From Istiophorus platypterus (lineage: Eukaryota; Chordata; Actinopteri; Istiophoriformes; Istiophoridae), in the NCBI GenBank assembly GCA_016859345.1, contig CM029121.1, positions 7,009,911-7,073,910 of the forward strand: DNA of 64,000 nt, read 5' to 3'. A program made the position numbers and the translations under genes. Below, piece by piece: positions 12,023 to 26,098 of the stretch. Below the pieces are notes generated by a model. That model was not told the origin of the DNA. It ran no database searches and saw nothing but the letters and a program-made list of their open reading frames with translations. Position 1 is the first letter of the stretch, and each line of letters begins with the position of its first letter.

Positions 12023-14689
12023 GGCGAACTGTGTGCACCTCTCCGTCCCGTCGGGTACAACAACATCTGTGCGCATTGGTTCCAGCCTGTGGACGCCAGG
12101 GAGCCTATAAAAATGAAACAAGCTACTATAGACCTATTTTTCAAGTTCCCTTATTTTCTGTGTTGGAGCTCCACTTAAAGAGGATAAAATAATCTAATTA
12201 TTACCAGTGTACGTATTGGTATCTACATCGGTTGTGCTCGATTGTAAATTCAGTAAATTAGTAAAGTAAAAACAACAGTGCACGGAACATAGGGCATTAA
12301 ATGATTTATGATCATTTTAACAGGGTATCTGAAATGTAAATAAGCACCAGTCAGTCATACAAAAAATATCACATGAACATACATTTATTACAAATATCAC
12401 AATCCAGGAGACAGCAATTCTTTAATAAATCACATCTTTGGGAGTTCTGGGGCAAAATTCCTTTATAGGTTTTTTAAATATAGCAATTTATTCTTTATAA
12501 TTGCGAAGTTCATCTCAAACCATAGTGACAACCATATAATTTCTCTCACCTGCATGTATTAGGTGCTCCAGGAAATACAAGGTAGCAAACAGAACAGATC
12601 AGTCATTTGTCTTACTGAGAGATGCACGTTATCTTTAATCAATCCTTACAGTATAATCTAAATGGTTTTACAGATCTTGTTCATGCAATTTGGTGGAGTA
12701 AGAACTCTTTCATAAACAATTTGACTAAAACAAATTTAAAATTACTATTTGAGATGTGTCAGAATTTTTTTTTTAATTAAATGGAATTTTCTTGAATCAC
12801 AATCTCTCGTATGTTCATTTTTTCACCTGTTTCCAAGACACAAATACCAGTTGACCCAGAGATGCTTCAAGTATAGACGGAAAAAAGACGCAAAACACAA
12901 GGTCTAAGACATAGGGAAAAAGATGGAGAAATGGCAACATGAGAGCAGAGAGATCTGCTCTTTCATATAAAGCACAGAGGGAAACCACATTTCTCAGTCT
13001 GAACAATCACCTGGGAGAAACACTTTCAATCTGACAAACTTGTTTCGACAAGATCAATCATGGATGCAAGAAATCTCACTTGGAATGCAGTGATTTGTAG
13101 CAATTGAAACAAGCACGCCTTTTTTTTTCTTTACTGAAGCCCACACAGTTTAGGCCCTGTCGCTGTGCTGTGGGTAGTTTCTTTGCTTATTTATGTAAAG
13201 TATTTCACTGCCAAATCACACCCAAAATGACATCATCTTGAGAATGATGCTGGGATATGTAATAAATAGATACTGAGGGAGAAAATTTTACTTAAACATT
13301 TCACATTTGTTTTACAGTGTTTACTAATCAGCTGATAAAACAAAGTCAACCAACATAACCTGACGTACTTCTTAGTCATGTTTATTCATAAGCATTCACC
13401 ATCATGTATAATAAAAAATTAAATCACATGATGTGGATTGAAAAGAGTTGTCTTAATACAGACAAGGGTTTGTAATCACAAACAAAAATTAAGACTTAGT
13501 TACACTGCTGCAATCAAGCTATCCAAGATAAATTGAGATGGTGGGGGTAGATAACCATTGTACACTTCCCTTCACTGGCTACTCAGACATATGCACCAAA
13601 AGGGGGGGGAGGTTGATTTCATTTACAGGTTAACTTGTTGTGACATACATGACTGAGACTGAGGAAAGAAACATCTGAGAAAAGACAATACAGCACCAAA
13701 AGCAGCAGGGTCGGTCATGCTGAATATCAGTCAGTTCTAATACAGATTCAAGTCTGTATTTTTTCTTTTTTTACTAGTTGGAAAATGAGAATTATGCCAT
13801 TAACTTTCTCTCTTGCATTGCAGCTGATTTGATTTTAAAATCTTTTGTACATCGAATCAGAAAACCAAATTCTAGGAGTAATCCTGCTGCTTTTAAATTC
13901 TCTGACACCAAGAGCAAATCCTGGCATCCCTTTCTAAAAAAAATCCTACCACTGGGTGATCATTCAGTATAGACAGTGAAGCTGATCGAAGGACAGGTTT
14001 TGGTTCAACCTTGAGAAAAGAGAATGAAAATGCTACCTCAAGAACAACACAATTCGCTTATCTATACCCAAAAACATGACAGTGTGATACATCTCAAATT
14101 TATCTGTACCTTGGATTTAATACTGTACTAGAGGCTGTATTCTTTTCAGCTACCCAGCCCTTTTAGATCTCCAGACTTGTGCATGAAGGTGACGGGATTA
14201 AATAGTAGAAGCCTCTGTGCCGAAAGACCAGCTGAGGTGCAGTGAGATCCTCATATCTGAAAGGACGTCTGATAACTCTACGGAGGGGCTTGCAGATGAC
14301 AAGTTGGTACTGTCTAGTCAGACAAAATGGTTTCTCGTCCTCGGGTCTACTCTTTTTGTCCGAAAAACACACTATCTGTAGAAAGTTGACAATTCTTGGC
14401 CCAGCTTCTGCAGTGAGTTGTCAGAAGGATATAAAAGAGGAGATACAGGTAAATGAGGGAATGCTCCTGGGGATCTAGCTGTGGTTTGATTCCCCTCCTC
14501 TTATTTCCTCTCGGTCTTCTCTCTGCCCCTGCATCATCACCTCTTCTGACCAGAACTCACAGTTCTGGCATTATCACAGCATTGTGGCACCATCCTCACT
14601 GCCCTGCTGGGTGAGAGGGGATTAGAGGAGGAGGAGGCAGCTGTAGGGCTTGCATGTCTCTCCTTACTGCAGGACGGGCAGGAAGTGTG
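12023..14689 (-). other. rspry1 3' UTR and short spacer before arl2bp
   Basis: No coding exon recognised. Minus-strand AATAAA signals occur near 13379 (TTTATT on the plus strand) and near 12382. If the latter is used, the rspry1 3' UTR is about 2.3 kb and ends some 400 bases before the arl2bp start. Confidence 0.45.
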
Positions 14690-17600
14690 TCAAGAGACAT
14701 GTGCAATGAGTCTGACTCGGGTCTGGATGTCATGGCGGCACAGGGGGCATGTTTCTAACTGTAAGGCACACTCCATACACATACCACTGGAAGAAGATGA
14801 GGGAGAGGAAAACACAACATAAAGGAAGATTTTTATTATCAATTCATAGAAAATTCTGGACATAGAAAACTAGCCTGATTATATACACATATACATTTAC
14901 ATGTCCAGCCCCCTTTGCTTTTAGCACACATTGTAAGAATTATTTAATTGTGAATGCGCAAAATTGGCCATTTTTCCCCATTCGATAAACACTTGACGAC
15001 CCAGAACGACAAAGTGAATATATCTTATTAGAATTTTTTTGTAAATTTATTAAAAATCAAAAACTGAAATCTCTAATTTACAGAAATATTCAGACCCTTA
15101 TTTCAGCACTTTTTACTTTGTTTTCAGCAGCAATTACAGCTTTCAGTCTTCTTGGATAAATCTCTGCACACCTGGATTTGGGCAGTTTATCCCATTTTTC
15201 CTGGCAAATCCTCTCAAGCTCCATCAGACTAGATAGGAGGCATCAGTGTGGCCGTGGTCAGCCATGACCTCTGCTATGCAGCAACCCCTGGAGAAATGCA
15301 GGGGTAACCCTAGCCCCAACCTAGGTGATGAGCAATGCCTGATGTTCACCAGACATACTGTTCCAAAGGTTTCACTTTTCTCTTCAGAGCCCTTTAAATG
15401 CCATATGTAAACTCCAAGCGGGCTGTCAGATGCCTTGGCCAGCACCCAGCCGGAGGGTTCTCCCATCTCTGCAACTTCTGAAGATCTGTTGAGTGACCAC
15501 TGGGGTCACCTCCCTGACCAAGATCCTTTTTGCCTAAAACTCGTGGGAACTCTGAGCTTTATAAATGGTTTTATCCCCTTGCCCTGATTTATGCCTCACC
15601 ACTATTTTATGAAGGAGGTCTACAAAGAGTTCCTCGGACTTTGTGGTTTGGTGAAGCCAAAAGAAATCTCTGACTTCACCAGACTTCACCATCTCTCTGG
15701 GTCGTCCTTACATACAGTGTGAATGTGGGATCTTATATATAAACCTTTCTAAACTAAGTTCTATCAATTAAATTTACCTTGGGTGGACTCAGATGCTGTT
15801 TTAAGTTCCTGTTAGCTTTTAAGTTTCCTTGATGTATCTAGAATTTAATTCTGATCACAATTCGGAGTGCCTCAGCAAAGGGTCTTTTTTAAATTTTGAT
15901 TAATCTGAAAAAGTTTCTAAAAACACAATTCAGATGCACACATACCCGTGTCCACAGGGCCGCAGCTCCGTGTCGGCCATAACATCACAACACAGCGTGC
16001 AGCAGTTGTCTCGGATGCTAACCTGCTTTAGTAAGGCCAGACGCCGGTGTCTTGGAAATACACATAAAAAGATCACATACAAAAGAGATGAGTATTCACT
16101 TTTGCAGACATGTATTTAAATCCAATTTTCTCCTGTGTCCAAAATTACACATCTATTGCAGATTAGTATGATGTACTTAATAACACTAGCCAAACACATA
16201 AACATGTCATACTGGTTTCTTATTTCTATCAATAAGAATCTATTAACATTGATAGGTGCATTTCAGGTTGGTGGAATATTGTGGATGCTGGTCACAGGCA
16301 CGGTTTACTGGCAACCTTGAATTGAAGAGAGACTTTAACTACATAACTTAACTTGCCATAGGAAAGGTCTGGGTCACAGTGAAACGTTAGACTTGCCATG
16401 GAGTCTGCACCACATCAAATTTTTCCAAATAAAGTCTGAAAAGCTGCTTTAATGTATCGAACAAATTAAGAGTGATGAAAGCAGTCTATGTACACTGGAG
16501 CAACCCCAAATAATGAGTCATGTTTGTATCATGTCATACCTATGTGTTGAACACTGTGCAAACAAATGATTTCCTGGTCAGAGGACGGTTGGGAAAGACA
16601 ACAACTTACATATGGCTTTCCTAAACTATCAGTGTGTTTTGTATTTAAACACGGCCATTTAAAAAAAAAAAGTTAAGAAAAATCACTCCAAGGATCCGTT
16701 TCACTTCTTACCTGGGTAGGATGATCTTTTCACTGGGCAGCAGTGAAGCGAAGTCGTTGAAGGTGCTGAACTTGACAGAGGGTGGGTGACGAAAAGGCTT
16801 GGCCCCAAAGTTAAACTCACACTGCTGGTATGACATAAAGCTGGCAGCAGCAAAGAAACCCGACCTGAAAGAGACGTGGGGAAAGGAAAAAAAAGGGGTT
16901 CGGTTGAAAGAAGGAGGGGCAGAACAAAGAAGAGGGAAAAGCAATGCAAAGAATGAAAAAAGGAGAGGAAAAGGAAGAGTAGAAAGAGAGAGGAAGGAAG
17001 TCAATCAAGGACATTTGCAATTGAAACCAGAGCCAAAGAACAAAAGCCGTAGAAAAAGTAACATGTATTTCGGAATGTGACTGTGTGAGGACTTACGTAG
17101 CTGATGAGAAGACCTGTTTCTCCGGTGGCAGCTGATGCCCGTTCAGATAGAAGATCATCTGCTTCTTGCTGAGGTCCAACAAGAAACCAATGGCATCTCC
17201 TATACAGGACACACACGCGCACGCACATGCAGCCAAATAAAACCTTAGCATGCTATTCTTACTATTATACCTAAATCAGGTAAATCAGAGCTTGAATGCT
17301 GGTGGTGACAATAGCATGTGGGGATTAACATCATAACAAACTTAAGCCAAAAACAATAAATCAGTCTCTAAACTCACATGTCTGAAGTGTCATGTCACGT
17401 CTCTTGTACAATGTGACAACAATTTTAAAAAAACATTTTCTAGTGTATAATTAATAAGTTGAAAAACAGTAGTCCTAAGTACTGACTGTGTGTATTTTTG
17501 TATGAGTAGTGCATACCCTCTTTCCAGCAGGGGTGAGAATGAGGTTTACTGCGAGCGTTGTACCAGATGAGCTGCCTGCAGCCATCATACGCACATGAGT

Positions 17601-20303
17601 ATTCATCATCTCCTATTCCATAACCCTCCTATAACGCACACATACACAAAATGCTTGAGTATGTGTCGGCACAGAAACACAACATGGAGAAGTTGAACAG
17701 TAAACACAATCAAGAGGATTACATGGTTGAGAAACTTGCTGTCCTTGGTGGCCCATCCAATTTGCATCACGCCTGATGTAATGACCGTGACCTCGTAGTA
17801 CCAAACGCCTGAATCCACGCAGAATGTACAACGCACGCTCTCAAAGGACGAGGCATCACATCGTGCCTGATAACAGATGAAAAAATGGTTACTTTAATGA
17901 GTATAAAGTATGTTAAGATCAATAATTCACTAAATGAGTTGATCTGCTATTGATCACATGGTCTTTCCTGATTTCTAATAAATTTGGTTATTCTCTTAGA
18001 CTACACATACAGACCAACCTCTAGTCCAGTGGGGGAAATCTTGAGGTACTCGCTGACATCGTTGCTATTGAGCATGGCATTGATATTAGTGAGGTTGACC
18101 TTTTCGTAGGTGAACTGACGACACTCCTTAAGGACTAAACAGGAGACAACGTAGCATCTTCATGGACTCGCACAAACAGATACCAATGAAAGAGCGGTGT
18201 ACTGAGGTCCTACACAAAAATACAACGTTGAAAACATGGGACTACTCACATAGATTGTCAAGGCTCCACTGTGAACAGAATCCGACCTGCCTCTTCAGGT
18301 AGTCGGAATGCTCTGCCCATGACTCCAGGACAGCGAGTCGATTGCTGATACACGAATCGGACACTGTCAGTTTGTTCTCACCTGAGGGCAAGAAGCAAGT
18401 GTGACAAGAAATGATTAAATAAACAACACAACAAACGAAAAAGTTACAGCAGTGTGAGCTAACATGACAGAAACCCCTAGCTAGTAGCATCTCCAAAGAC
18501 TAACTTGTTAAGTCAGAAGTGCAGCCCATCTCTATCTCACAGTGAAGTATTTCATATGCAAAAAGAATTAAACAGCCACTGGAGCATTAGAAGAAAATGA
18601 AAGTTGAGACATAGGATAGGCCTGTTGTCATGGAAACAGCAAATAGCATCTCTGCTCAGTGTTTAGATAACATCACTTTCAATCTTATTTTTGTATTGTT
18701 TTGAAAGGAGGTCACTAGTGTTCAACGGTCTCATCATTAATCTTTATGATACAGTGAATTAACCTACTGGTCTGGGAGAACTTCTCCAAAGCGATGAGAG
18801 CAAACAGCATGACAGTAGGGTGGGCCTCTGAACTCTGGAGGGAGATTTAAAGAAAAAACAGAAAGGAAATGGTCATTAGTGTGTGGAATTCATCATCTTA
18901 TTAGTTTGATAAAAACTTTTCCTTTCATCTAAACGTACAAAAATGATGCAGGGGGTCTTAATATACTGCCTAGAGCTTGAACCATTGCAATTTGGGCCCT
19001 ATGTGTTTAAAGGGGTAAATCTACCACAGAGATCTTTCTTTGTTAATGCACACATGCTCAAATTAAAGCTGAGACTTGGCACTTGAATGTAGCATCCATT
19101 ATGTAATTTCAAACTGACTGTGCTGAAGCTCAGAACCTGAAAGAACAAAAAAAATTTGTAACTGTTCAAATACAGTCTGGATACAGTCTGTAATTATGGC
19201 TGGTGGAATGATTTCCTAGGGAGCATGCATCCATGGTAAAATGTCAGCAGAGACAAATTTTTGTAACCCTCTGAAACTGACAATCTGACTGTCATGTGCA
19301 ATAGTTTCTTCATTTCTTCAATAATAACTTCATTTTATTGACTGAACAACCATCAATATGTCTAGCCTCTGTGATAAACTCTGTGATAAACTTACATGCA
19401 TTTCTTAGGTCCTGCAAAAAAAAACAACAAAACACTGGGATTCATGTACATTAACCTTATTTAAAACTGTGCTCTGACTCACTTTTTATGTCTTTCCACA
19501 CTCCAGCAACGTTTTCAGTTTAATGACATTGTAATGGTGAATAGGTTGTATAGTCTTTTTACACTAAGTACTTATTTTGCTAAAAAATAGTCTACATTTG
19601 GATTATTTTTCTTCCTTTGTTGGCCCAGTCTGAAAAACCGCAACTGCCAACTGACTTCCTTATAGCTTTGGCAAAGTACAGTAAAGCAGAGTTGAGCAGA
19701 CTCTGCAGTCAGCTTTTATCTGATGGATCCTCCAACACACTCATCCTACCTACACAGCATCCATGGATGACATGTCATAAATTAAAATCAAGCAATTGAA
19801 TGTTACACCTAAAAATGCAGACTGCTACAATTGGGTGTGTGTATGTTCGCTCACCAGGCTCTCTAGAAGGTACTCAAGGGTTCCAGGGCTCAACAGTCCA
19901 ATACTGGCTGGTCCTGAGAGAGAGAAAAAGTTACAGTTGAAAAAGAGTGAGGAATTGAGGAAAAGTTGATGTAAAGGCCTTGTAAGTTAACCAACATACA
20001 CACTTTTTGTTCTTTTAATCAGTCGTTCACAAGTAAACCACAAATATTGACTCAAGGATTTAAAAAAAAAAAATCAAATGTGTATGTGATGAGGACTTTA
20101 CCAGCCAGTTTCTCCGCCAGGCATCCTAGGACAGCTGTGGTGTTTCTGTGTTTAGCAGGGTTTAGGGCGTCCTGTTGTGCTACAGCCGAACTCAGACTCA
20201 ACATATCAGAGAGCTTCTGGAGAGCATCCTAGAGAGTGGATAAGGACCAGTTACAGTGATGAACACATGATCATAAACACAAAGAGGAAGATAATAATGC
20301 TGC

Positions 20304-20334
<31 letters not shown>

Positions 20335-20693
20335 CTGTTTGTGTATATGTTGTTAATGTTCTGTACATTTTATATTTCAAACCTGAAAATGTATTCTGTT
20401 AACTGAGGCATATTTTTTGCTGAATCCTGGGAATAGTACAGAGTTCACAGTGTTCAGACTGTCATGGTGGGTCCTCTGTCCTTTGGTTACTTAGGACAGG
20501 GAAGCAGGGGGCCTAAACATATTTTATTTATCCAAAGGGGAAAAAACAGGTGGGTGGAAGAAAGGGAAAAAGCAGAGGCCAAAAGGAAAAAAACAGAATA
20601 GTAGTAATGAAGGCTGAAGGTTTTTTGGTGCTGAGTAAGCTGAATTACTACTTTTATAGAAGTACCTAATGCAATCTAGCTTTGTCCCTGTAT

Positions 20694-20735
<42 letters not shown>

Positions 20736-23700
20736 GCACCAAAATACAAAATAGATTGAACTGACAAAACCAATGGGTAAACCTCTGGCTTTTTGGGGCC
20801 CTTGGGAAGTTGCCCACTTTGACCAGTGGATAATCCAGCCTGTTCTTTGTTTCAAACACATACACATAAGTCACGAACCTTGGTGGGCAGGGGACACTCA
20901 TCCAATAGGAGGGTGATAACCGCAGGGCCAAGTGGATCATCCAAGGGGATCACTCGAATCAGGGACTGGACAACCTCCAGCCAACCATCATCTAAGAAAG
21001 ACAAGAAGAAATGTATGATTTGCGATTCAACTGAGTGATCTCACATGACCATTTGCATAAATCCTATTACATACAACTATATGAAAGACAACCCTGGCTG
21101 GCTACTTAAAGCATTTAGAAAAAAAATTACTCACCTGCTTTCTTAACTCATATGGTTTTATCCCTAAATGTATTTCACATGAACAACGTTATATTGAAGG
21201 AAGAGGGTCTTTCAGTGACATACAGTATGTAATGGATTAAATTTTATAGGCACATATATGTAGTCCAATCTTTGCCATAGCTTACATATTGATATGTCAC
21301 AATCTTAAGGTAAAGGTCAGTTTCTCCATAAAGTTGATTTCTTTGACAATTATAATCAGCCATCTTTTGCTGGTAGTTAGCTGCAAACACTTCTGTGTTA
21401 TGGTTTTTTTGCTAGCAGCCAAGAGTAATTTAAACAGATATTCACCCTGTGTCATTAGTTTATCTAGTATTTTGCCCAGGAAAGGCATGTCAATAGCAGA
21501 GTAAATTATTATTCCTAAAATGTTCATTATTTCTTTAGCATCTCTTGCCAATATGGAAAAATTAAAGGGCAGGCATTGAAAATGTGAAAATGATTGGGCA
21601 TTTTCTTAAATACACTCACTGACTCCAGCATTATTTCTGCCCCTAATAACCCCTTTAAATAAATTTTAATTTTTGAGCCATAAAATATTGTATTGTGTTC
21701 TTCCAACAAAACCCTCTCCAAGACCTGGAGTTGTGGTCTTAGTCATCAATCAAATCATCTTCAGATATCTCCAGTCCCGACACTTTCTCCCATCTCTGTT
21801 TGACATGGACAGATGGTGGGAATTTTGTTTCCTGTTATATAGTTATGAAATTAGATATTTGTCATCTTTATAACTTATAAGTGTTGTTAATATTCTGTCC
21901 AAGTAAATTTCACTACCATTTTGTAATTTCAGTACTAAAATAGACTCTGACCTAGATATATCCTAAGTAAACTGTCCTATCAAGGTTATATGTTTTTGAA
22001 AGGTGTTTAAAAACCATTATCACTAATTGAAGGGTAGTTAGCTATTACATCTTTAAGAACCCAATGCCTTAACCGATTATCAAGACCATGGGGCTTAAAG
22101 TCTGCATTATGCTCTTCAAGATGAATCCTTTTGCAAGTCTTAAACAATACCCTACCTACCTGTTTTCACTTTAACAGAGATTGTATGAAAAAACACCTAA
22201 GGTTCTTTCAACAGCAACTTTCCATAGATAGAAGTTTTTTCCCAATTGATCAAATTAATAAAAAGTGTAAGAGACAGTTTTTCGGGAAAATGGATTCTTT
22301 ATCTTTTCAATTATTTCTTGCCACAGTTGTTATTGAAGACAGCACAATAATTTTACTCTATGTCTTTGTTTACGTTGTTTTCAGTATATTAATCAAAAGA
22401 CATTTGTTCCACTTCTCTGGGCGTTTTCTTCATGATAAAACAAAGAATTGCCATAGTTAGTCTCAATGAAATCTGATAATTCAAAAGATAGAACATTACT
22501 GAAATCTTTTGATGAGACAGTCTGCTGGATTATGAATACTGGATGCAGCACAAATGCGAAAACCCATTTTCTGTCCATTAGCTGACTCACCAATACAAAA
22601 CACTCTCCAGCCCTATCACTCATAAAAGCCAACTGGCTTACAAAAAATGTGACATGGGAGCACATGTCAAACTGAAAGTGACTGGCTGGCTGACTTGCTG
22701 CTTCACTGCCTTCAGGCTTCAGTTTCTGCAAGTTAATACCCAGCTTGGCTGTTATCATGTCATACAACACCACACCATGTGAGCATCAAACACCATATGT
22801 GCATGACACAAGGCCCAAACACAAGCTACCACATAAGCATACACACAACCACTCACAAACACACACACACAGTCAATCACCATATAAATAAGAACTTTCA
22901 CACACAACAAACCAAAAACACAAACATTCATAAACTTAACATACACAAATCTGAATAAGAATCAGACTTGTCAGTTACTGCTCAACAAATGAATACAGCA
23001 AATCTGTGAACATTCATTAACTTGCTGCTCAAACTAGAAAAAACATAGATGGAAAACAGAGGAATATACTACTACTATACTATTTAGATTAAGTTTACAT
23101 GTAGTGGCCAACTCATAATGTATGCAGGTGATGTAATGTTCCCCTGAGCTGGGCAAGTGGGTGTGGTGGAGAAATGCTGAGGCAGCAATATTGCCGCAGG
23201 ATTTCAAGAACATCAATGACCTCTTTTAGACTTCATTCAAACACATCAATCCTACTTCTGTAGCATTTGTACTTTTTGGTCCTCAAAATTCTGTTTCTTC
23301 ATAACAATCAAACAACCAAACCAAATTCACTTACCCCTAGATCTGATTTTGAACACAATATATTTCAAATGCTGAAAGTATATGTACATATCCTAGACAA
23401 GAGTATGAGTGGTTTGGATGGGATGTCAAAGGGGCTATATGGGTCTAACTGAGTTAGTTGTGCACATGACTAGAAGTAAACCAAGACAAGGTTCTGTCGG
23501 TCGAGACAACATTAGCTATGATATCAACTCAGTGTTTCAATGTTCATACTTTTTCCCATCTTATAACCTCTGATTTAAGAGGGTTTCATTTTCTACATAG
23601 ACAAAATACTGGTAGATAATGATCAGTGTATGCTCAGTGTAAGAGTGTTTTAATTTTTTCCTTACCTGTCTCTGCCATCTCATGCAGAGTGATCATGGAG

Positions 23701-23912
23701 TAAGGGGGCTCTTGGTCACTGAAAAACAAAACAAAGCAAAGAATATGATAACAATCTGGTTTAGGAAGGTTTACCTGAGCGCTATACACAACAAACTCAG
23801 CTCTGGATTCGGTAATATGTGCATTTATGTTCATGCTTTACAAAATTCTTAGTGTTTATAAACCAGCAATCACTGTATTTCAAATAATATAAACAAACGA
23901 TTCAGTCTTTTG

Positions 23913-23976
<64 letters not shown>

Positions 23977-25355
23977 CATACACATATACATACATACACA
24001 TATACATATATACATATACATATATACACACACATATATACATATGGTGGGCTGAGAAACTTAAGGCATACTACTAGGCCCCTGCTGTCAATAATAGGAT
24101 TGGGCTATTAACCAGAAAAACTCAAACTCAACTACACTGCCTAGAATTTAAATCAATCTATTTTAACATCTGTAGTTGAATTTTTCATTGCAATTATGCC
24201 TTTTACCATACCACATGAACCACCCGGTTCATATTTTGTTCTCAAATCCAACCAAACCCATGCTGCTCAGAACCCCCAAAGGGTCACAGTGATCAGATGT
24301 TTTCACAAGACGATTATAGTTCAGTGGAAAAAGGAGGATACAATATAATAAGCCTCAGCACTGTGGCAAGCTGTAGCATTGTAGCAGGTCATATTGTACT
24401 GTGCAATGGTTTGTTCCAAGGAAAAGGCACCTGAAAGGCATCTGAATGGCATGACTACTTTGTCCCAACTACTCCTTCAACCATCCTTTACAAAGTGATG
24501 CATGTTAGTATGTATTCATGACCATAAAGAACCCCATGTGATGCCTCCGATTTGACATAATTGCAAACCTCATGTTAATATATATCTCACTGTATGAATA
24601 TGTTAATACACCTTGATTACTTTACCAGGGCACTGCTGCTGCCCTACTGCTGCACCACATCTTCCTACTACTATTTTAATTGCACAAGTATCTAAATGCA
24701 AATGGCAATAGTACTTTAAAAAGTACTGAAACATTTAATGGACAGAATATCTTCAATGGAAGATCAAGATGATCTTGTGTCCGCTCATTATGGTCCTCGA
24801 GAACCTGATTCGAGAATTTGTTTAGTTGGTTGAGACACTGTCAGCACTTACAAACAGACACTATTTTTGAAACTACAGAATATTAATTTAGATACTGCAC
24901 AGGGTACTCTTCATCCCCTGCTCATCATTAAATCATTAATAGAAATACTAGACTTACTTGTCGACAAGTGTCCTGATCACAGCCAGTGTGTCCAGCACCA
25001 GGCCATCCACATTCTGCTTCTTCCGTCGTGGCTCATGGGGCCCTCGCCCTCGGCGTGGCGGCCTTACTGGGTCCCTGGGTCGACTGCTCCGAGCCTCTCC
25101 AGCATCAGAACCAACACTTGTACCATGATCCACCCGCCTGGCTTGTCCTCGGGTCGCCCTCGACGCCCCGTGGTGATGGTCCTCCAAGTCGCTATCCTCC
25201 CGGCACACACAGCTGTTACCCATTGTTCCAGTGCCTGAGATAACACTGGCAAGGGTCTCCCAGAATGAAGGGAGAGAGTTTGAGGAGGAAAGGAAGAGCA
25301 GAACCCCTGCAAGGCTCCTGCAGGCACAGAAAGTGATCCAGGCGGCTACTATCAT
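14690..25355 (-). CDS. rspry1: RING finger and SPRY domain-containing protein 1
   Basis: Fourteen coding exons from the 5' end: 24958-25355, 23666-23718, 20879-20991, 20102-20228, 19855-19913, 18768-18834, 18250-18381, 18019-18134, 17723-17866, 17517-17628, 17097-17199, 16712-16864, 15946-16050 and 14690-14786. They sum to 1779 nt, 592 residues (human 576), with every junction in frame. The N terminus starts MIVAAWITF and is hydrophobic like a signal peptide. RPRDPVRPPRRGRGPHEPRR follows, then an armadillo-like helical middle. The SPRY domain is at about 358-525 (WYYEVTV, GVMQIGWAT, GYGIGDDEYS). The RING at about 542-580 keeps CxxC, CGH, CxxC and CPLC zinc ligands, so E3 ligase activity is likely. 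Human mutations cause a skeletal dysplasia. Splicing starts in an upstream noncoding exon ending at 26099. Confidence 0.96.
14985..15930 (-). mobile_element. Decayed, internally deleted Tc1-like transposon in the last rspry1 intron
   Basis: Ordered landmarks of a familiar fish Tc1-like element are present. They include GACGACCCAGAACGACAAAG, AAATTTATTAAAAATCAAAA, TATTCAGACCCTT, GCAGCAATTACAGC..TCTTCTTGG, CACACCTGGATTTGGG, CTCTCAAGCTCCATCAGACT, GGTCACCTCCCTGACCAAG, GGAGGTCTACA and CCTTGGGTGGACTC. Transposase sense is the minus strand. The middle of the gene is missing and the remainder is full of indels, so it is dead. Recognition is from memory of the family; ends are approximate. Confidence 0.75.
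19020..19180. mobile_element. Terminal fragment of a Tc1-like element or MITE
   Basis: GCTCAAATTAAAGCTGAGAC, TTGGCACTTGAATGTAGCATCC and TGTAATTTCAAACTGA follow in the order seen at one end of a common fish Tc1-like element. Related text occurs at about 37712 and about 44255. It lies in an rspry1 intron. Confidence 0.5.
20303..20333. repeat. (AAT)n microsatellite
   Basis: About ten AAT units in an rspry1 intron. Confidence 0.9.
20695..20733. repeat. (CA)n microsatellite
   Basis: About 19 uninterrupted CA units in an rspry1 intron, 146 bases downstream, in transcript sense, of the exon at 20879-20991. Confidence 0.9.
21290..22410 (-). mobile_element. LINE (L1/Tx1-like) ORF2 C-terminal remnant
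   Basis: Minus-strand frames between 21721 and 21297 read CPLIFPYWQEMLKK, then MPFLGKILDKLMTQGEYLF, LLLAASKKTITQKC and IIVKEINFMEKLTFTLRL. This order is typical of the region after reverse transcriptase in L1/Tx1-type ORF2 proteins. Further upstream, pieces such as EIIEKIKNPFSR occur in broken frames. Stops and frameshifts throughout make it a fossil inside rspry1 intron 2. Clade assignment is tentative. Confidence 0.55.
23719..24957 (-). other. rspry1 intron 1 (coding), low-complexity rich
   Basis: No gene recognised. It includes a long (TA)n tract grading into CATA/CACA repeats at 23916-24046; the rest is AT-rich unique-looking sequence. Confidence 0.5.
23916..24046. repeat. (TA)n and (CATA)n tract
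   Basis: About 27 TA units followed by CATACA/TATACA variants, in rspry1 intron 1. Confidence 0.9.
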
Positions 25356-25580
25356 ATCATTTGAAGAGCTTGGTTTTGGGGGACTCTTGCCCCAGTGGGC
25401 TGGGTGGAGTCAGCGTAAATGATCATACTGTTGCCAAACACAGATGCGGGATTGGTTTAGGAGTAATGATATATGGCTGGTTAAATGGACCAGGAGAGGT
25501 CAGGTGATGCAACAAGAAAAGCTCTGAACGTCTTTGACATCATAAGATTCAGGTCCAGCTGTCGTCCTGGACAGACACGG
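25356..25580 (-). other. rspry1 5' UTR in the first coding exon
   Basis: On the minus strand a TTACTTCCACAG acceptor precedes position 25580. The exon continues 225 bases to the ATG at 25355. The next upstream donor (AAC then GTAAGT) follows position 26099. Confidence 0.55.
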
Positions 25581-26098
25581 CTGTGGAAGTAACACAAACA
25601 AAAAAGAGAAAGTTAAACTCTGCCCAAGTCTAAGTCAAGTCTATGCGACTTGTTTGTTTATCTAACAGCTAATAATATCCTGCCGGCGGCTACGCTTAAC
25701 ACTAGCGGACGTGCTACACCCTATGATATAAGGGTCAAATTCGAGAGGAATAAAGTAGTGAAAACTAGGAAGAATGTCAACATCAATCATGTCGCTGTTC
25801 ATCTCTCAAGCAAAGTAGCCACTGTACAATCACTTACTGTTTTAATCTAAAGTTGTGTTGTTTAAGTAGACACTCACAGCGTATTAACAATGATCTCATT
25901 GTATGCTAAATGCCTGCGGAATGTTAGTATTGTTGACAAACAAGAGCTTTTTCGGTTAGCTGGCTAACAAGCTAGCCACCCACCAAGCAAGCATTGTAAC
26001 GTTAGTGGTTCATAATGACAACCAAGTCTAATAAACACACACGTATCATTTCATCGGTAAACTGTTGTGGTTTAATTTTAACCCGGACGCGTACTTAC

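Noticed and set aside
16701..17004. 98-codon minus-strand frame
   Set aside because: Only its second half is rspry1 exon 16712-16864; the rest is pyrimidine-rich intron.
20524..20940. 138-codon minus-strand frame in rspry1
   Set aside because: It runs from the real exon at 20879-20991 region into intron and a (CA)n tract; only the exon part is genuine, in the rspry1 frame.
22131..22460. 109-codon plus-strand frame in rspry1 intron 2
   Set aside because: It is antisense to the LINE fossil and has no recognisable motif.
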